Of a stretch of 64,000 nucleotides of DNA, positions 1 to 8,737 are shown one piece after another. Origin of the DNA: Candidatus Rokuibacteriota bacterium (lineage in GTDB: Bacteria; Methylomirabilota; Methylomirabilia; Rokubacteriales; CSP1-6); assembly GCA_003220685.1 (NCBI GenBank), contig QHTE01000053.1, positions 1 through 64,000 on the forward strand, given 5' to 3'. The stretch's first letter is position 1. Every line of letters begins with the position of its first letter. The translations under genes were made by a program, and so were the position numbers. The notes under the pieces were generated by a model that saw only the letters and a list, made by a program, of their open reading frames with translations, was not told the origin of the DNA and ran no database searches.

Positions 1-49
1 CTCGCCGAACGCCGCGATGCGAACCCGGGCCCCGCCCTGACGATACGCG

Positions 50-1501
50 TCAATGGCCGACGATCTTCGCCGCGTCTCCGGTGAGCCGCACGATGTGCAG
101 CCCGGTATTGGCGCGGTCGGCCAGGTAGATGTAGCCGCGCTCGTCCGCCTCGACGTTGTTGGTCTGGATTGCGACCTTGCAGCTCCGGGTCGGCTCGGTG
201 ACACAGCGCTCCGCGGTCCGCTCAGTCGTCGCTGGGATGTAGGACGCGGCCTCGCGTGGCGCATAGGGGTTGCGGATGTCCACCGCGCGCACGCCGGCGT
301 TGAAGTACGCGACGAAGACCAGCTTCTTGTAGAAGATCGGGGCGAACGACTCGCTGCTCGAGTGCGGGCCGAAGCGGCCGCCCCGCTTGCAGAAGCCGCC
401 GAGCGACTCGGGCACCTGGAAGGTCGCGACGGAGAACGGACGTGACTCGGTCGTGATGTCGACCAGGAACGTGGCGTGCCGGAACTCGCGGCACTCGTTC
501 GCGATCGCCTCCGAGACGAGCACGACGAAATCGCGCACGTTGCCCTTCGTGTTCGTCGCCCAGTCGCCGATCGTCATCCCCAGCACCGGGAATGCCGTGT
601 GCCCGCCCCAGTTGGGTGACATGTAGAGCCGGCTGATCTCCGGCGCGTTGAGGTTCGCGGGCGTCGGCTCCTTCGGCCCGGCGAGGAGTTTCTGGCGATC
701 GACGATCTGCAGGACGCCGTCGGTGCTGGTGCCGTACGCGATGTAGACGCGATTGCCGAGCACGATCGGTCCGTGCGCCCCCGGCGGCACGGGAGAGCTG
801 CTCGAGCCGGGCTCCTGGCCGGCCAGGCCGAAGTCGCGTACGAAGACGGGCTTCGCCGGATCGCTGAGATCGTAGATCTTCGTCATGCGCGAGGTGCGCC
901 AACCCGACGGCCCGGCCTGCAGGGGATCGGTCTTGGCCAGATCGCCCGAGACGAGATACGCGGTGCCCGTGTCGCACTCCCAGAAGTTCTTGTGCGTGGA
1001 GGTGAGGCCGGTCACGACCGTGCTCGCCTTGCGGGGCTTCGCGGGATCGCTGACGTCCCACACCTCGTGGCCCGAGTTGGGCACCGCGTTGCCGAACGAC
1101 CGCAGCAGATACGTCTTGCCCTGGCGATCGCACACGCGCGCCATCTGCGCGCCGCCCTGCTCGGGGCCGCCGGCCGGGCCGGGGATGTGAGTCAGATAGC
1201 GCGGCCGCGCCGGGTCGGTCACGTCGACGATCGACGTGCCGTTGTCCTCGTCGACGCTGGTAAGCGGATTTCTCGCCTTGCCCCCGTGGTGGCCGACGTA
1301 GGCGATGAAGCGCCCGCCTTGCTTGTGGATCGTCGGCTGGTAGGCCGAGCGCCCCTGGAGATCGTCGTGACCGACCAGCTCCATGTCTCGCGCTTCGGCC
1401 CCGTGACCGCGCGGCGTTTGCGACGAAGCGGGCCCGGACACGAGCGCGATCAGGGCGAGGCCGAGGAAGACCACCGAAAGCCGTCGTAGCCGGGAAGTCA
1501 T
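50..1501 (-). CDS. Secreted LVIVD-repeat (beta-propeller-like) protein
   Basis: This is a predicted exported protein of 483 residues. Residues 1-28 look like a signal peptide: an Arg-rich start, the hydrophobic stretch 'VVFLGLALIALVSG', then a small-residue cleavage region. The body contains recurring LVIVD-type signatures, 'DVTDPARPRYL', 'DVSDPAKPRKA', 'DLSDPAKPVFV' and 'DIRNPYAPREA'. In other proteins these repeats build a beta-propeller found at the cell surface or in the periplasm. No catalytic motif is visible, so only a binding or structural role can be proposed. The ATG follows a good AAAGGAG ribosome binding site. The gene is transcribed divergently from the Uma2 gene at 1591. The family assignment is fairly firm; the function is unknown. 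Confidence 0.8.
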   Translation of the reverse strand: MTSRLRRLSVVFLGLALIALVSGPASSQTPRGHGAEARDMELVGHDDLQGRSAYQPTIHKQGGRFIAYVGHHGGKARNPLTSVDEDNGTSIVDVTDPARPRYLTHIPGPAGGPEQGGAQMARVCDRQGKTYLLRSFGNAVPNSGHEVWDVSDPAKPRKASTVVTGLTSTHKNFWECDTGTAYLVSGDLAKTDPLQAGPSGWRTSRMTKIYDLSDPAKPVFVRDFGLAGQEPGSSSSPVPPGAHGPIVLGNRVYIAYGTSTDGVLQIVDRQKLLAGPKEPTPANLNAPEISRLYMSPNWGGHTAFPVLGMTIGDWATNTKGNVRDFVVLVSEAIANECREFRHATFLVDITTESRPFSVATFQVPESLGGFCKRGGRFGPHSSSESFAPIFYKKLVFVAYFNAGVRAVDIRNPYAPREAASYIPATTERTAERCVTEPTRSCKVAIQTNNVEADERGYIYLADRANTGLHIVRLTGDAAKIVGH

Positions 1502-1590
1502 GGGCGGCTCCTTTCAGCGTGCGAGGGGATGATAGCGCGTATCGACGCGCTGACGTTGATCTCGCCGTTCGCGCTCGCTAAAGTTGGCAC

Positions 1591-2166
1591 ATGACGCAAG
1601 CCCCGCTCACGCTGCGGCGCTGGAAGCGGGTCGAGTACGACCGGCTGGTGGACCTCGGGGTCTTCGAGGGCGAGCCTCTGGAGCTGATCGGCGGCCAGCT
1701 CATCGTTGCGGAGCCGAAGGGCGCCTATCACAGCTCGGCGGTGAGCACCGCCGAATATGCCCTGCGGGCGGTCCTTCCACCGGGATGGATCGTGAGAACC
1801 CAGCTGCCCCTGTCGCTCGACGACGAGTCCGAGCCCGAGCCCGATCTGGTCGTCGTTGCGGGCCGCCCGGCCGACTACCGTGAAGCGCACCCCGCGCGCC
1901 CCGCGCTCGCCGTCGAGGTTGCGGATTCGAGCCTCCATTTCGACCGGCACCGCAAGGGCAGCCTCTACGCGCGGGCAGGCATCGAGGATTACTGGATCGT
2001 CAACCTCGTCGATCACGTTCTCGAGATCTACCGAGATCCGAGCCCCGATCCGTCTGCGCTCTATGGATGGCGGTACCGATCCGTCACCACGCTGCCACCG
2101 CCGGCCTTCGCCGTTCCGCGCGCCTTCGCATCGAGCAGGATCGCCGTCGCCGACCTGCTCCCGTAG
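1591..2166 (+). CDS. Uma2 family (DUF820) PD-(D/E)XK nuclease-like protein
   Basis: This 191-residue protein matches the Uma2/DUF820 family, which has a restriction-endonuclease-like PD-(D/E)XK fold. Visible family landmarks are 'EPLELIGGQLI', the acidic 'SEPEPDLVVV' strand, 'LAVEVADSSLHFDRHRKG' (acidic residue and downstream Lys of the presumed nuclease core) and 'YARAGIEDYWIVNL'. It is clearly a paralogue of the protein at 38507-39085 and aligns over its whole length. The biological role of Uma2 proteins is not settled; they are often multicopy and have been linked to mobile DNA, but no transposon ends are visible here. The ATG start is the first in frame and has no strong Shine-Dalgarno sequence. 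The gene converges on the CoA-transferase gene 26 bases downstream. Confidence 0.85.
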   Translation: MTQAPLTLRRWKRVEYDRLVDLGVFEGEPLELIGGQLIVAEPKGAYHSSAVSTAEYALRAVLPPGWIVRTQLPLSLDDESEPEPDLVVVAGRPADYREAHPARPALAVEVADSSLHFDRHRKGSLYARAGIEDYWIVNLVDHVLEIYRDPSPDPSALYGWRYRSVTTLPPPAFAVPRAFASSRIAVADLLP

Positions 2167-2192
2167 CGGCAGCGCTCCGCGCCAGCGCGTCG

Positions 2193-3380
2193 CTAGATCG
2201 CGCCTTCGGCGCGCAGCTTCGCGATCTCGCCCTTGGAGTAGCCGAGACCCGCGAGCACCTCGTCGGTGTGCTGGCCCAGACGCGGCGGCGGGGTCTCGAT
2301 GCTCGGTCCGCCGTCGGCGAACTTGAACGCGGCCATCGGCACGGTCACGGGACCCTCGATGCCGTCGATCTTCTCGTGGCGGTGCAGGACGCCCCGCGTT
2401 GCGAGCTGCGGATCTTTCAGTGATTCCGAGAGCCGCCGTACGCGCCCGGCCGGGACGTGGCTCCCCTGGAGGTATTGCTCCCACTCGTCGGCGGTCCGCT
2501 GCGCGATGATCTTCTGAAGCTCTTCGGTCTGCGCGTCGTACAGTTTCTCGCGTTCGTCGTGACTCGACTGCGCGGCGATGTCCGGGCGGCCGACGGCCTG
2601 GAAGAGGCGCTCGTGCTGGCCACGGTTGCCGGCGGCGATCATCAACGGGGCGTCCTTGGCCTCGTAGAGCTGACTGCTGGCGCGGTCCATCTGGTTACCC
2701 TTGGGCTGGGGCTCGTGGCCCGTGCGCATGTACGACGTGATGTGCGAGCCCATCAGCATCAGCGACACGTCGAGCATCGCGCTGTCGATGTGCTGGCCGC
2801 GGCCCGTGCGCTCGCGCTGGAAGAGCGCGGACGAGATCGCGAACGCGCACATCGTGCCGGTGGCGTAGTCGATGACGGGAGCGCCGGTCTTGATCGGGTT
2901 CACGTCCGGCGTGCCGGTCATCGCCATCATCCCCGACGTCGCCTGGATCAGCTGGTCGTAGGCGGTCTGCACGCCGCGCGGGCCTTCCTGGCCGAAGGCG
3001 GTCATCGAGCAGTAGATCAGCCGCGGGTTGAGCGGGCGCAGATCGTCCCAGCCGAGCCCGAGCGCAGGGAACGCGCCGGAGCGCCAGTTCTCGACGAGCA
3101 CGTCGGCGTCTGTCACGAGCTTCTTCAAGATCTCGCGCCCCTTCTCGTGCTTGAGGTTCAACGTGATCGCGCGCTTGTTCGAGGCCTGCGTGAGGAAGCC
3201 CGTGCCCATCTGCTGGCGGTTGAGGGCGCGATCGCCGCCCGAATCGCGGCTCTGATCGTAGTCCGTCGGATGCTCCACCTTGATCACGTCGGCGCCCAGC
3301 AGCGCCAGCTGGTAGGCCGCGAACGGACCGGCCAGCACGTGCGTGATGTCGATGATCTTGATGCCCTCGTACGGTCTCAT
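2193..3380 (-). CDS. CaiB/BaiF family CoA-transferase (type III)
   Basis: This is a 395-residue type III CoA-transferase, a normal length for the family. These enzymes move CoA between carboxylic acids through an aspartyl-CoA thioester intermediate. Family landmarks are the N-terminal 'GIKIIDITHVLAGPFAAY', 'LLGADVIKVEHPTDYDQSR', 'VENWRSGAFPALGLGWDDL', 'LIYCSMTAFGQEGP' and 'GRGQHIDSAMLDVSL', which carries the catalytic Asp. The C-terminus 'PRLGQHTDEVLAGLGYS' is also typical. The substrate cannot be read from the sequence. The ATG is preceded by GGGAGG. It is divergent from the selenoprotein gene, with only 49 bases between the two starts, so a shared or back-to-back promoter is likely. A second member of the family is at 56898-58103. 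Confidence 0.92.
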   Translation of the reverse strand: MRPYEGIKIIDITHVLAGPFAAYQLALLGADVIKVEHPTDYDQSRDSGGDRALNRQQMGTGFLTQASNKRAITLNLKHEKGREILKKLVTDADVLVENWRSGAFPALGLGWDDLRPLNPRLIYCSMTAFGQEGPRGVQTAYDQLIQATSGMMAMTGTPDVNPIKTGAPVIDYATGTMCAFAISSALFQRERTGRGQHIDSAMLDVSLMLMGSHITSYMRTGHEPQPKGNQMDRASSQLYEAKDAPLMIAAGNRGQHERLFQAVGRPDIAAQSSHDEREKLYDAQTEELQKIIAQRTADEWEQYLQGSHVPAGRVRRLSESLKDPQLATRGVLHRHEKIDGIEGPVTVPMAAFKFADGGPSIETPPPRLGQHTDEVLAGLGYSKGEIAKLRAEGAI

Positions 3381-3429
3381 GGCGTCCTCCCCGCGTTGGT
3401 TGCGCTATTCTACAGGCGGGAGGATTCGG

Positions 3430-5040
3430 ATGAGCGGGATCACCGTGCTGAGCCCGTTGGGTGTCAATCGGGTCGGGTCTCAGCCGCTCGCGCCGCGCCT
3501 GCGATCCCTCGACGGCGTCACCCTGGGCGTTCTCAACAACAGCAAGCCGAACTCGCTCGAGCTCCAGCGACGCGTGATCGAGCTGCTCGCCAAGCAACAC
3601 CCCGTGGCCGGCTCCCTGACGAAGCAGAAGCCCAGCGCCGCGATCGGCGCCGAGGGGCTCGACGCGTACGCGAAGGAGGTCGGCGCGGTCATCACCGCGA
3701 TCAGCGACTGAGGCTCGTGCACGTCGTGGTGTATCCACGACTCGGTCGAGCTGGAGCGCAAGGGCATCCCCACGGTGACCATCTGCACCGAGGCGTTCAT
3801 GGGGCTGGCGCGCGAGGAGTCGAAGAATCTGGGGATGCCGGATCTGCCGCTGGCCATCATCACGCACCCGATCGGCGGTGAGTCCATCACGGTCATCCAC
3901 CAGCGCGCCGACGACGCGCTCGCGCAGGTCATTCGCGGCCTGACGGGCGACGCCGCGACCCGTCCGGCCGGCGCCGCGTCGAGCGCGGGACCGACGATGA
4001 ACGAGCGCTTCACGTTCGCCGATGTAGACGAAGCCCTGGAGGCCTTTCACGCGCGGCGGCTCACCGACGGTCTGCCGTTCGTCTTGCCGACCCCCGAGCG
4101 CGTCCAGGCGATGATCGCGGGCTCCGGCCGGCAGCCCGGCGAGGTCATCGCGATCGTGCCGCCCCGTTGGGCCGAAGCCACGGTGGAGAACATCGCGATC
4201 AACGCGGTGATGGCCGGTTGCCGGCCGCAGTACATGCCCGTGCTGATCGCCGCGCTCGAGGCGGCCGCCGATCCGGCGTTCGGCCTCTACAGCGTGCAGG
4301 CGACCACGCATCCCTGCGCGGTCATGATGCTGGTCTCGGGCCCGATGGCGCAGGAGCTCGGGCTCAACTTCCGCCACGGCGCCTTCGGCCCGGGCTTCCG
4401 CGCCAACGCCTCCATCGGACGGGCCATGCGGCTCGTGCTCGTGAACGTGGGCGGCGGCATCCCGGGCGAGGGCGATCAGGCCACGCACGGCTCCCCGGCC
4501 AAGTTCAGCTACTGCGTCGCGGAAAACGAAGTCGCCACGCCCTGGGAGCCGTTCCGGGTGACGCGCGGATTCGCCAGGAGCGACAGCACGGTCACGGTCT
4601 TCTCCGGCGAGGGCCCGCACAACATCAACGATCACGTCTGCACGTCGGCCGAGACCACCTTGACGGTCGTCGCCGACACGATGACGACCGTCGGCCACAA
4701 CAACGCCGGCTCGGTGATCCGCGGCGACGTGCTGGTGGCATTCGGCCCCGAGCACGCGCACACGATCGCCTCGGGCGGCATGTCCAAGGCCGACGTGCAG
4801 AAGTTCCTCTTCGAGCGGGCGCGCAACAAGGTCGGCTTGCTCAAGCTGCGCGCGATGTACAAGGCCGAGAACTGGCCCGACTGGGTGGACCAGAGCGACG
4901 ACGAGGCGCTCTGCCCCATCGTCGGCAAGCCGGAGGATATTCACATCGTCGTCACGGGCGGCCCCGGCAAGCACTCGGCCTTCATCCCGACCTTCGGCAC
5001 CTCGAAGTCGGTCACCCGGAAAATCCAGCCGAGGCGCTAG
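3430..5040 (+). CDS. UGSC-family selenoprotein (Sec at in-frame UGA 3709-3711)
   Basis: The track ORFs ending at 3711 and starting at 3775 are one reading frame interrupted only by TGA at 3709-3711. Read as selenocysteine (residue 94), the gene gives a 536-residue protein with the motif S-D-U-G-S-C-T-S-W-C-I-H-D. That is the signature of the UGSC (seleno)protein family, in which other members carry Cys at this position. Residues 1-180 form a Rossmann-like UGSC domain ('VTLGVLNNSKPNSLELQRRV' through 'PLAIITHPIGGESI'). After an Ala/Gly-rich linker, a second domain of about 345 residues starts near Met190; I cannot assign its function. A 7-bp hairpin with a UGUAU loop starts 11 bases after the UGA. 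GGGAGG precedes the ATG. Sec plus the nearby Cys97/Cys101 suggests thiol/selenol redox chemistry, but the substrate is unknown. SelA/B/C/D are not in the window. Confidence 0.9.
3709..3741 (+). promoter_or_regulatory. SECIS-like element: UGA codon plus downstream hairpin
   Basis: Immediately 3' of the TGA, GTCGTGG (3723-3729) and CCACGAC (3735-3741) are perfect reverse complements and enclose the 5-base loop TGTAT. The loop begins 18 bases after the UGA and has G in its second position. Bacterial SECIS elements are short hairpins inside the coding region at about this distance, with a G early in the loop that contacts SelB. The hairpin is inside codons for the conserved 'SCTSWCIHD' stretch, so part of the sequence constraint comes from the protein. 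Binding by SelB is inferred. Confidence 0.75.
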
Positions 5041-5582
5041 ACCTTCAGCACCTCGGCGCCCGGCGCCGCCTCGAGCTCGCAGGCGTTGACCGTCATCGCC
5101 AGCATGCTGTAGTAGCCGATCGCGCCGGTGAGCTGGATGAAGCCGTCGTTGCCGAACCGACCGATCAGCGCCTTCACGGTCGGCTCGTCGACCCGGTGCT
5201 GCCGCATGAGCTGGCGCGTGAACTCGACGATCTGGGCGTCCTCCGACGGAATGCCGCGGCTGTGGTTCTCGCGGATCGCGGTGATCGTCGACTCCGGCAC
5301 ACCGAGCCGCCGGGCGCCGCCCGCCTGCGCGCCCCAGACGTACACGGCCTCGAGCTCGCGCGCGACCGTCATCGCGGCGAGCACACGCACGCGCATGTCG
5401 AGCGAGCCCTCGAACCGCACGTAGGCGCCGAGGTGCGCGAGCCGGCCGGCCAGCTCGGGCGAGTGCAGGAACATCGTGAACGGCCCCTGCAGCGCGCCGC
5501 GGCTCGCGACGATCGAGTCGACGATCGCCTGGTCCTTCGCGGCGACCTGGTTCTTGCTGGTGATCGGTGTCAGCCTTGCCAT
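5037..5582 (-). CDS. Carboxymuconolactone decarboxylase (CMD/AhpD-like) family protein
   Basis: This 181-residue all-helical protein fits the CMD family: 'RVRVLAAMTVARELEAVYVW', 'AGGARRLGVPESTITAIREN' and 'FGNDGFIQLTGAIGYYSMLA'. AhpD-type peroxidase partners carry a CxxC in the helix after 'AREL'; here that stretch has no cysteine, so a redox role like AhpD is unlikely. A decarboxylase, hydrolase or purely structural role is more plausible. The ATG follows GAGGAGGAG. It lies 16 bases downstream of the molybdopterin hydroxylase gene, so the two are probably co-transcribed. It converges on the selenoprotein gene, and the two stop codons share the palindrome CTAG. Confidence 0.85.
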   Translation of the reverse strand: MARLTPITSKNQVAAKDQAIVDSIVASRGALQGPFTMFLHSPELAGRLAHLGAYVRFEGSLDMRVRVLAAMTVARELEAVYVWGAQAGGARRLGVPESTITAIRENHSRGIPSEDAQIVEFTRQLMRQHRVDEPTVKALIGRFGNDGFIQLTGAIGYYSMLAMTVNACELEAAPGAEVLKV

Positions 5583-5598
5583 GATCTCCTCCTCATGC

Positions 5599-7917
5599 TC
5601 ATGCGAGTCCGGCCTCTCGAAGCAGGGTGTAGACCCGGTGCGGCGTGAGCACCGGATTCGTGACGTCGAGTCGCCCCCCGAAGGCGTCCGCGACGGCGTT
5701 GGCGAGCGCCGCGGTCGGCGGGCCGGTGGCGCCCTCGCCGACCCCGCGCACGCCGAGCGGGTTGTGATCGGTCGCGAAGTGCAGGTGCTCCATCACGAGC
5801 GGCGGCATGTCCTCCGCCCGGGGGATAGGGTAGTCCATGAGCGTGTTCGTGAGGAGCTGGCCGTCGTCGCCGTGGACGATGTGCTCGCCGAGCGCGACCC
5901 CGAGGCCCTGGGCGAAGCCCCCCACGATCTGGCCGTCGACGATCACCGGATGGAGCTGGCGGCCGCAGTCGTGCACGATCGCGTAGCGGAGAATGGCGAC
6001 CCGCCCGGTCTCCGCGTCGACCTCGACGACCGCCGCGTGGACGCCGCTCGACCACGTCACCGTCGGCGGCGAGTAGAACTTCGTGGCCCAGAGCCCGGGA
6101 CCGCCGAGCTCGACGAGGCCGCGATCGGTCAGCGCCGCGCGAGCGACCTGGGCGAGGGGAATCGCGCGCGCGGGCGTGCCGACCACGAACGCACGACCGT
6201 CCTCGATCCGCACGTCGTCCGGCGCGCACTCGAGGAGGCGGGACGCGACGCGACACGCCTTCACCTTCACGTCGGCGGCCGCGACCGCCACCGCGTTGCC
6301 GGTGTTCACCGCGACCCGGCTGGCTCCCGTCCCGTAGCCGAAGGGCACCAGCGTGGTGTCGCCGCCGCGGACGCGGATGTCGTCGAACGCGGCGCCGAGA
6401 TACTCCGCGCACACCTGGGCGAACACGGTCTCGTGGCCCTGACCCGAGCCCGACACGCCGATGAGCACCTCGACGTGACCGCGATCGTCGACCTTGACGG
6501 TCGCCCACTCGCCGGGACGCACGCTGCCCCCTGCTTCGAGGTATCCCGCGATCCCCAGCCCGATCCGTCGGCCCTCGGCGCGCAGGTCGCGCTGGCGCTT
6601 CCGCCAGCCCGCGTAGTCGATCAGGTCGAGCGCCCGACGGAGCTCGAGCGGGTAGTCGCCGCCGTCGTAGCTCACGGCGACGCCGTCTCGGTACACGAGG
6701 CCGGGCCGATAGGGCATGTCCGCCGGCGCGATCTGGTTTCTCGCCCGGACCTCAGCGGGGTCGAGGCCGAGCTTGGCCGCGAGCCGATCGAGCAGCCGCT
6801 CGACGACCAGAATCGCCTCCGGCCGGCCGGCGCCGCGGTACGGCGCGGTCGGCGTCTTGTTGGTGACCACCGAGAAGCCCTCGGCGCGGAACGCCGGGAC
6901 CCGGTACTGAGACGGCAGGTGATTGATCGTGTTCGTCGGCTCGTGGACGGAGAAGTAGTGATAGGCGCCGACGTCTTTCACGATCCGTACATCGAGGCCC
7001 AGGATGCGCCCCTCGCGTGTCGCCGCGAGCCGGGCGTGATGCGATTGCTGGCGCGCCTGATGGGAGCTCGACAGGAACTCCGTGCGCGTCTGGATCCACT
7101 TCACGGGGCGGCCGAGGTGATGCGCGAGCAAGGGGACGAGCACGTCCTCCGGGTAGATCCCTTCCTTGGGCCCGAAGCCGCCGCCGGTGTCCGGCGCGAT
7201 GACGCGCACGCTCTCGGCCGGCAGCCCGAGCCGCGCCGCGACGACGCCGCGCAAGTGGTAGGGCGCCTGGTGTGCCGCCCACACGGTCATCGCGCCGGTG
7301 GCCGGATCGAACGCCGCGCAGAGGCCACGCGTCTCGATCGCCATCGAGGTCACGCGCCCGTGAGAGGGATGGTCCTCGACGACCGCGTCGGCGTCGGCGA
7401 ACGCGCGATCGACGTCGCCGATCACCTTGGCGACCTGGCCGACGACGTTGCTCGTGCCGTCGTGGACCTGCGGCGACGTCGCGGCCATCGCGGCCTCGGC
7501 GTCGATGACGGCGGGCCGCGGCTCGTACTCGATCCGGATCAGCTCGGCGGCGTCGGCCGCCTGGTACGGATCCGGACCGATCACCGCGGCGATCGGCTCG
7601 CCGACGTAGCGGACTTCGTCGCGGGCGAGCGGCCGCTGCGCGCGTGGAGTGTCCAGGCGGACGTAGGGATTCGTCCTGTCGGCGCGCGCCGCGGGGAGGG
7701 GCTCGGCGAGCCCGGGCAGATCGTCGGCGAAGAAGACGACGACCCCGGGGAGCTTGCGCGCCGCCTCCGCATCGATGGCGACGATCCGTGCCCGCGCGTG
7801 CGTGGAGCGGACGACGGTGAGATGGGCGATGCCGGGTGGGGCGATGTCGTCGATGAAGCGGCCGCGGCCGGTGATGAGCCGCTCGTCTTCCTTGCGCCGG
7901 GGGGATTGACCGATCAC
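5599..7917 (-). CDS. Xanthine dehydrogenase family molybdopterin-binding subunit (CoxL form-II-like), orphan
   Basis: This is the large, molybdenum-cofactor-binding subunit of a xanthine/CO/aldehyde oxidoreductase-type hydroxylase. The chosen GTG at 7917 overlaps the stop of the upstream TPR gene (GTGA) and gives 772 residues starting 'VIGQSPRRKEDERLITG', normal for the family; the longer track start runs into the TPR gene. Motifs: 'DTGGGFGPKEG' (cofactor loop), 'PYRGAGRPEA' (active-site loop resembling the AYRGAGR of form II CO-dehydrogenase-like enzymes, not the AYRCSFR of true CO dehydrogenase), 'SGSGQGHETVFAQ' and 'GVGEGATGPPTAALANA' with the probable catalytic Glu. Its FAD and 2Fe-2S partner subunits are not adjacent, unlike the complete set at 45515-49196. 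Substrate unknown. Confidence 0.9.
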   Translation of the reverse strand: MIGQSPRRKEDERLITGRGRFIDDIAPPGIAHLTVVRSTHARARIVAIDAEAARKLPGVVVFFADDLPGLAEPLPAARADRTNPYVRLDTPRAQRPLARDEVRYVGEPIAAVIGPDPYQAADAAELIRIEYEPRPAVIDAEAAMAATSPQVHDGTSNVVGQVAKVIGDVDRAFADADAVVEDHPSHGRVTSMAIETRGLCAAFDPATGAMTVWAAHQAPYHLRGVVAARLGLPAESVRVIAPDTGGGFGPKEGIYPEDVLVPLLAHHLGRPVKWIQTRTEFLSSSHQARQQSHHARLAATREGRILGLDVRIVKDVGAYHYFSVHEPTNTINHLPSQYRVPAFRAEGFSVVTNKTPTAPYRGAGRPEAILVVERLLDRLAAKLGLDPAEVRARNQIAPADMPYRPGLVYRDGVAVSYDGGDYPLELRRALDLIDYAGWRKRQRDLRAEGRRIGLGIAGYLEAGGSVRPGEWATVKVDDRGHVEVLIGVSGSGQGHETVFAQVCAEYLGAAFDDIRVRGGDTTLVPFGYGTGASRVAVNTGNAVAVAAADVKVKACRVASRLLECAPDDVRIEDGRAFVVGTPARAIPLAQVARAALTDRGLVELGGPGLWATKFYSPPTVTWSSGVHAAVVEVDAETGRVAILRYAIVHDCGRQLHPVIVDGQIVGGFAQGLGVALGEHIVHGDDGQLLTNTLMDYPIPRAEDMPPLVMEHLHFATDHNPLGVRGVGEGATGPPTAALANAVADAFGGRLDVTNPVLTPHRVYTLLREAGLA

Positions 7918-8411
7918 CGCGTCACGCCCGTCCTCTTGCGATAGGCCGCGATCTCGCGCTCGAGGTCGCCGAGCTCCTCGCACGGCAGCAGGCAGATTCG
8001 GCGCAGCGCGGCCAGGTGCTCCTCAGCGCGCGCGAGGTCGCCGACTATCAGGTAGGCTTCCCCCGCGTACTCGTGGGCGCCGCGGTGGCGGGGGTTCAGC
8101 TCGAGCGCGCGCCGATAGTGCGCGAGCGCGGCGTCGAGCTGTCCGAGATTGCGATAGGAGTAGCCGAGGTAGTTCTCGAGGTCGGCGTTGTCAGGGTCGC
8201 GCAACGCGGCCTGTTTGAAGCGCCGGCCGGCTTCGCTCCAATCCTTGCGGTCGAGCGCCTCCTTGCCGGCCGTGAAGTCCGGGTCGGTCGCCGCTGCTTC
8301 CGGTTTGGTTTCGGTCGGCTCGGCGAACACCGGCGCACCGCTGCCGGCCGTCGCGGCGAACGCCAGCCAGACGATCCACCGGCCCCAGCGATGTCGGTCC
8401 CGCGCCTTCAT
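7914..8411 (-). CDS. Exported TPR-repeat protein
   Basis: This 165-residue protein has a signal peptide (basic 'MKARDRHRWGRW', then 'IVWLAFAATAGSGAPVFA') and two or three tetratricopeptide repeats from about residue 45: 'AGKEALDRKDWSEAGRRFKQAA', 'ADLENYLGYSYRNLGQLDAALA' and 'RGAHEYAGEAYLIVGDLARAEEH'. TPRs mediate protein-protein contacts; no enzymatic residues are visible. The C-terminal part has the pair 'RRICLLPCEEL', a possible disulfide. The ATG is preceded by GGAGG. The stop overlaps the start of the molybdenum hydroxylase gene, so translation is likely coupled, but no functional link is known. Confidence 0.8.
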   Translation of the reverse strand: MKARDRHRWGRWIVWLAFAATAGSGAPVFAEPTETKPEAAATDPDFTAGKEALDRKDWSEAGRRFKQAALRDPDNADLENYLGYSYRNLGQLDAALAHYRRALELNPRHRGAHEYAGEAYLIVGDLARAEEHLAALRRICLLPCEELGDLEREIAAYRKRTGVTR

Positions 8412-8737
8412 ACAGCCTCCGGTCGTCCAGAGTGCGACATGGATCTTATACCGCTGCGGCGCGGCCTGCGGACCCGTCTCAAGAGTGTGAAAACAGCCGT
8501 GGTGGCTCTTGCCCGGGAACCGAGGACTGGAGCCGCCCGTTTATGGGGCGATCCCGATATGGAGCGGGCAGACCGCCTCCCATAGCGATTCCGGGCCAAC
8601 GAGGTGCCTTCGTCCTCACTGATCGTCGCTTGAAATTCACTTGAACTGCCAGGGGAGGGGGTGTCCTTTAGGTCGATCGATACAACGGAAGCCCGTGGAC
8701 GCGGGGAAGTCTCACTCAACCCGTAAGGGAGGACGCC
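8412..8737. other. Divergent intergenic region, about 325 bases
   Basis: This gap separates the divergent TPR (minus) and CHRD (plus) genes and must hold both promoters. Track ORFs here are short and have no recognisable family. I see no convincing sigma-70 pair; the AT-richer patch 'cttgaaattcacttgaac' (about 8629-8646) could be a -35 region for the CHRD gene, without a clear -10. No hairpin or riboswitch fold was recognised. Confidence 0.4.

Noticed and set aside
3709-3711. Stop codon that would make 3430-5040 a nonsense-interrupted pseudogene
   Set aside because: The UGSC context after the TGA, the intact second half and the hairpin at the expected distance favour selenocysteine over a random nonsense mutation.
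2457-3881. 474-residue plus-strand ORF opposite the CoA-transferase
   Set aside because: Antisense shadow; it has no motif and conflicts with two well-supported genes.
5037-5582. CMD-domain protein as a second selenoprotein (Sec-containing CMD proteins exist)
   Set aside because: The reading frame has no internal TGA and no Cys/Sec at the CxxC position.
5476-7944. 822-residue plus-strand ORF opposite the molybdenum hydroxylase
   Set aside because: Shadow ORF with low-complexity composition; the minus-strand gene has all family motifs.
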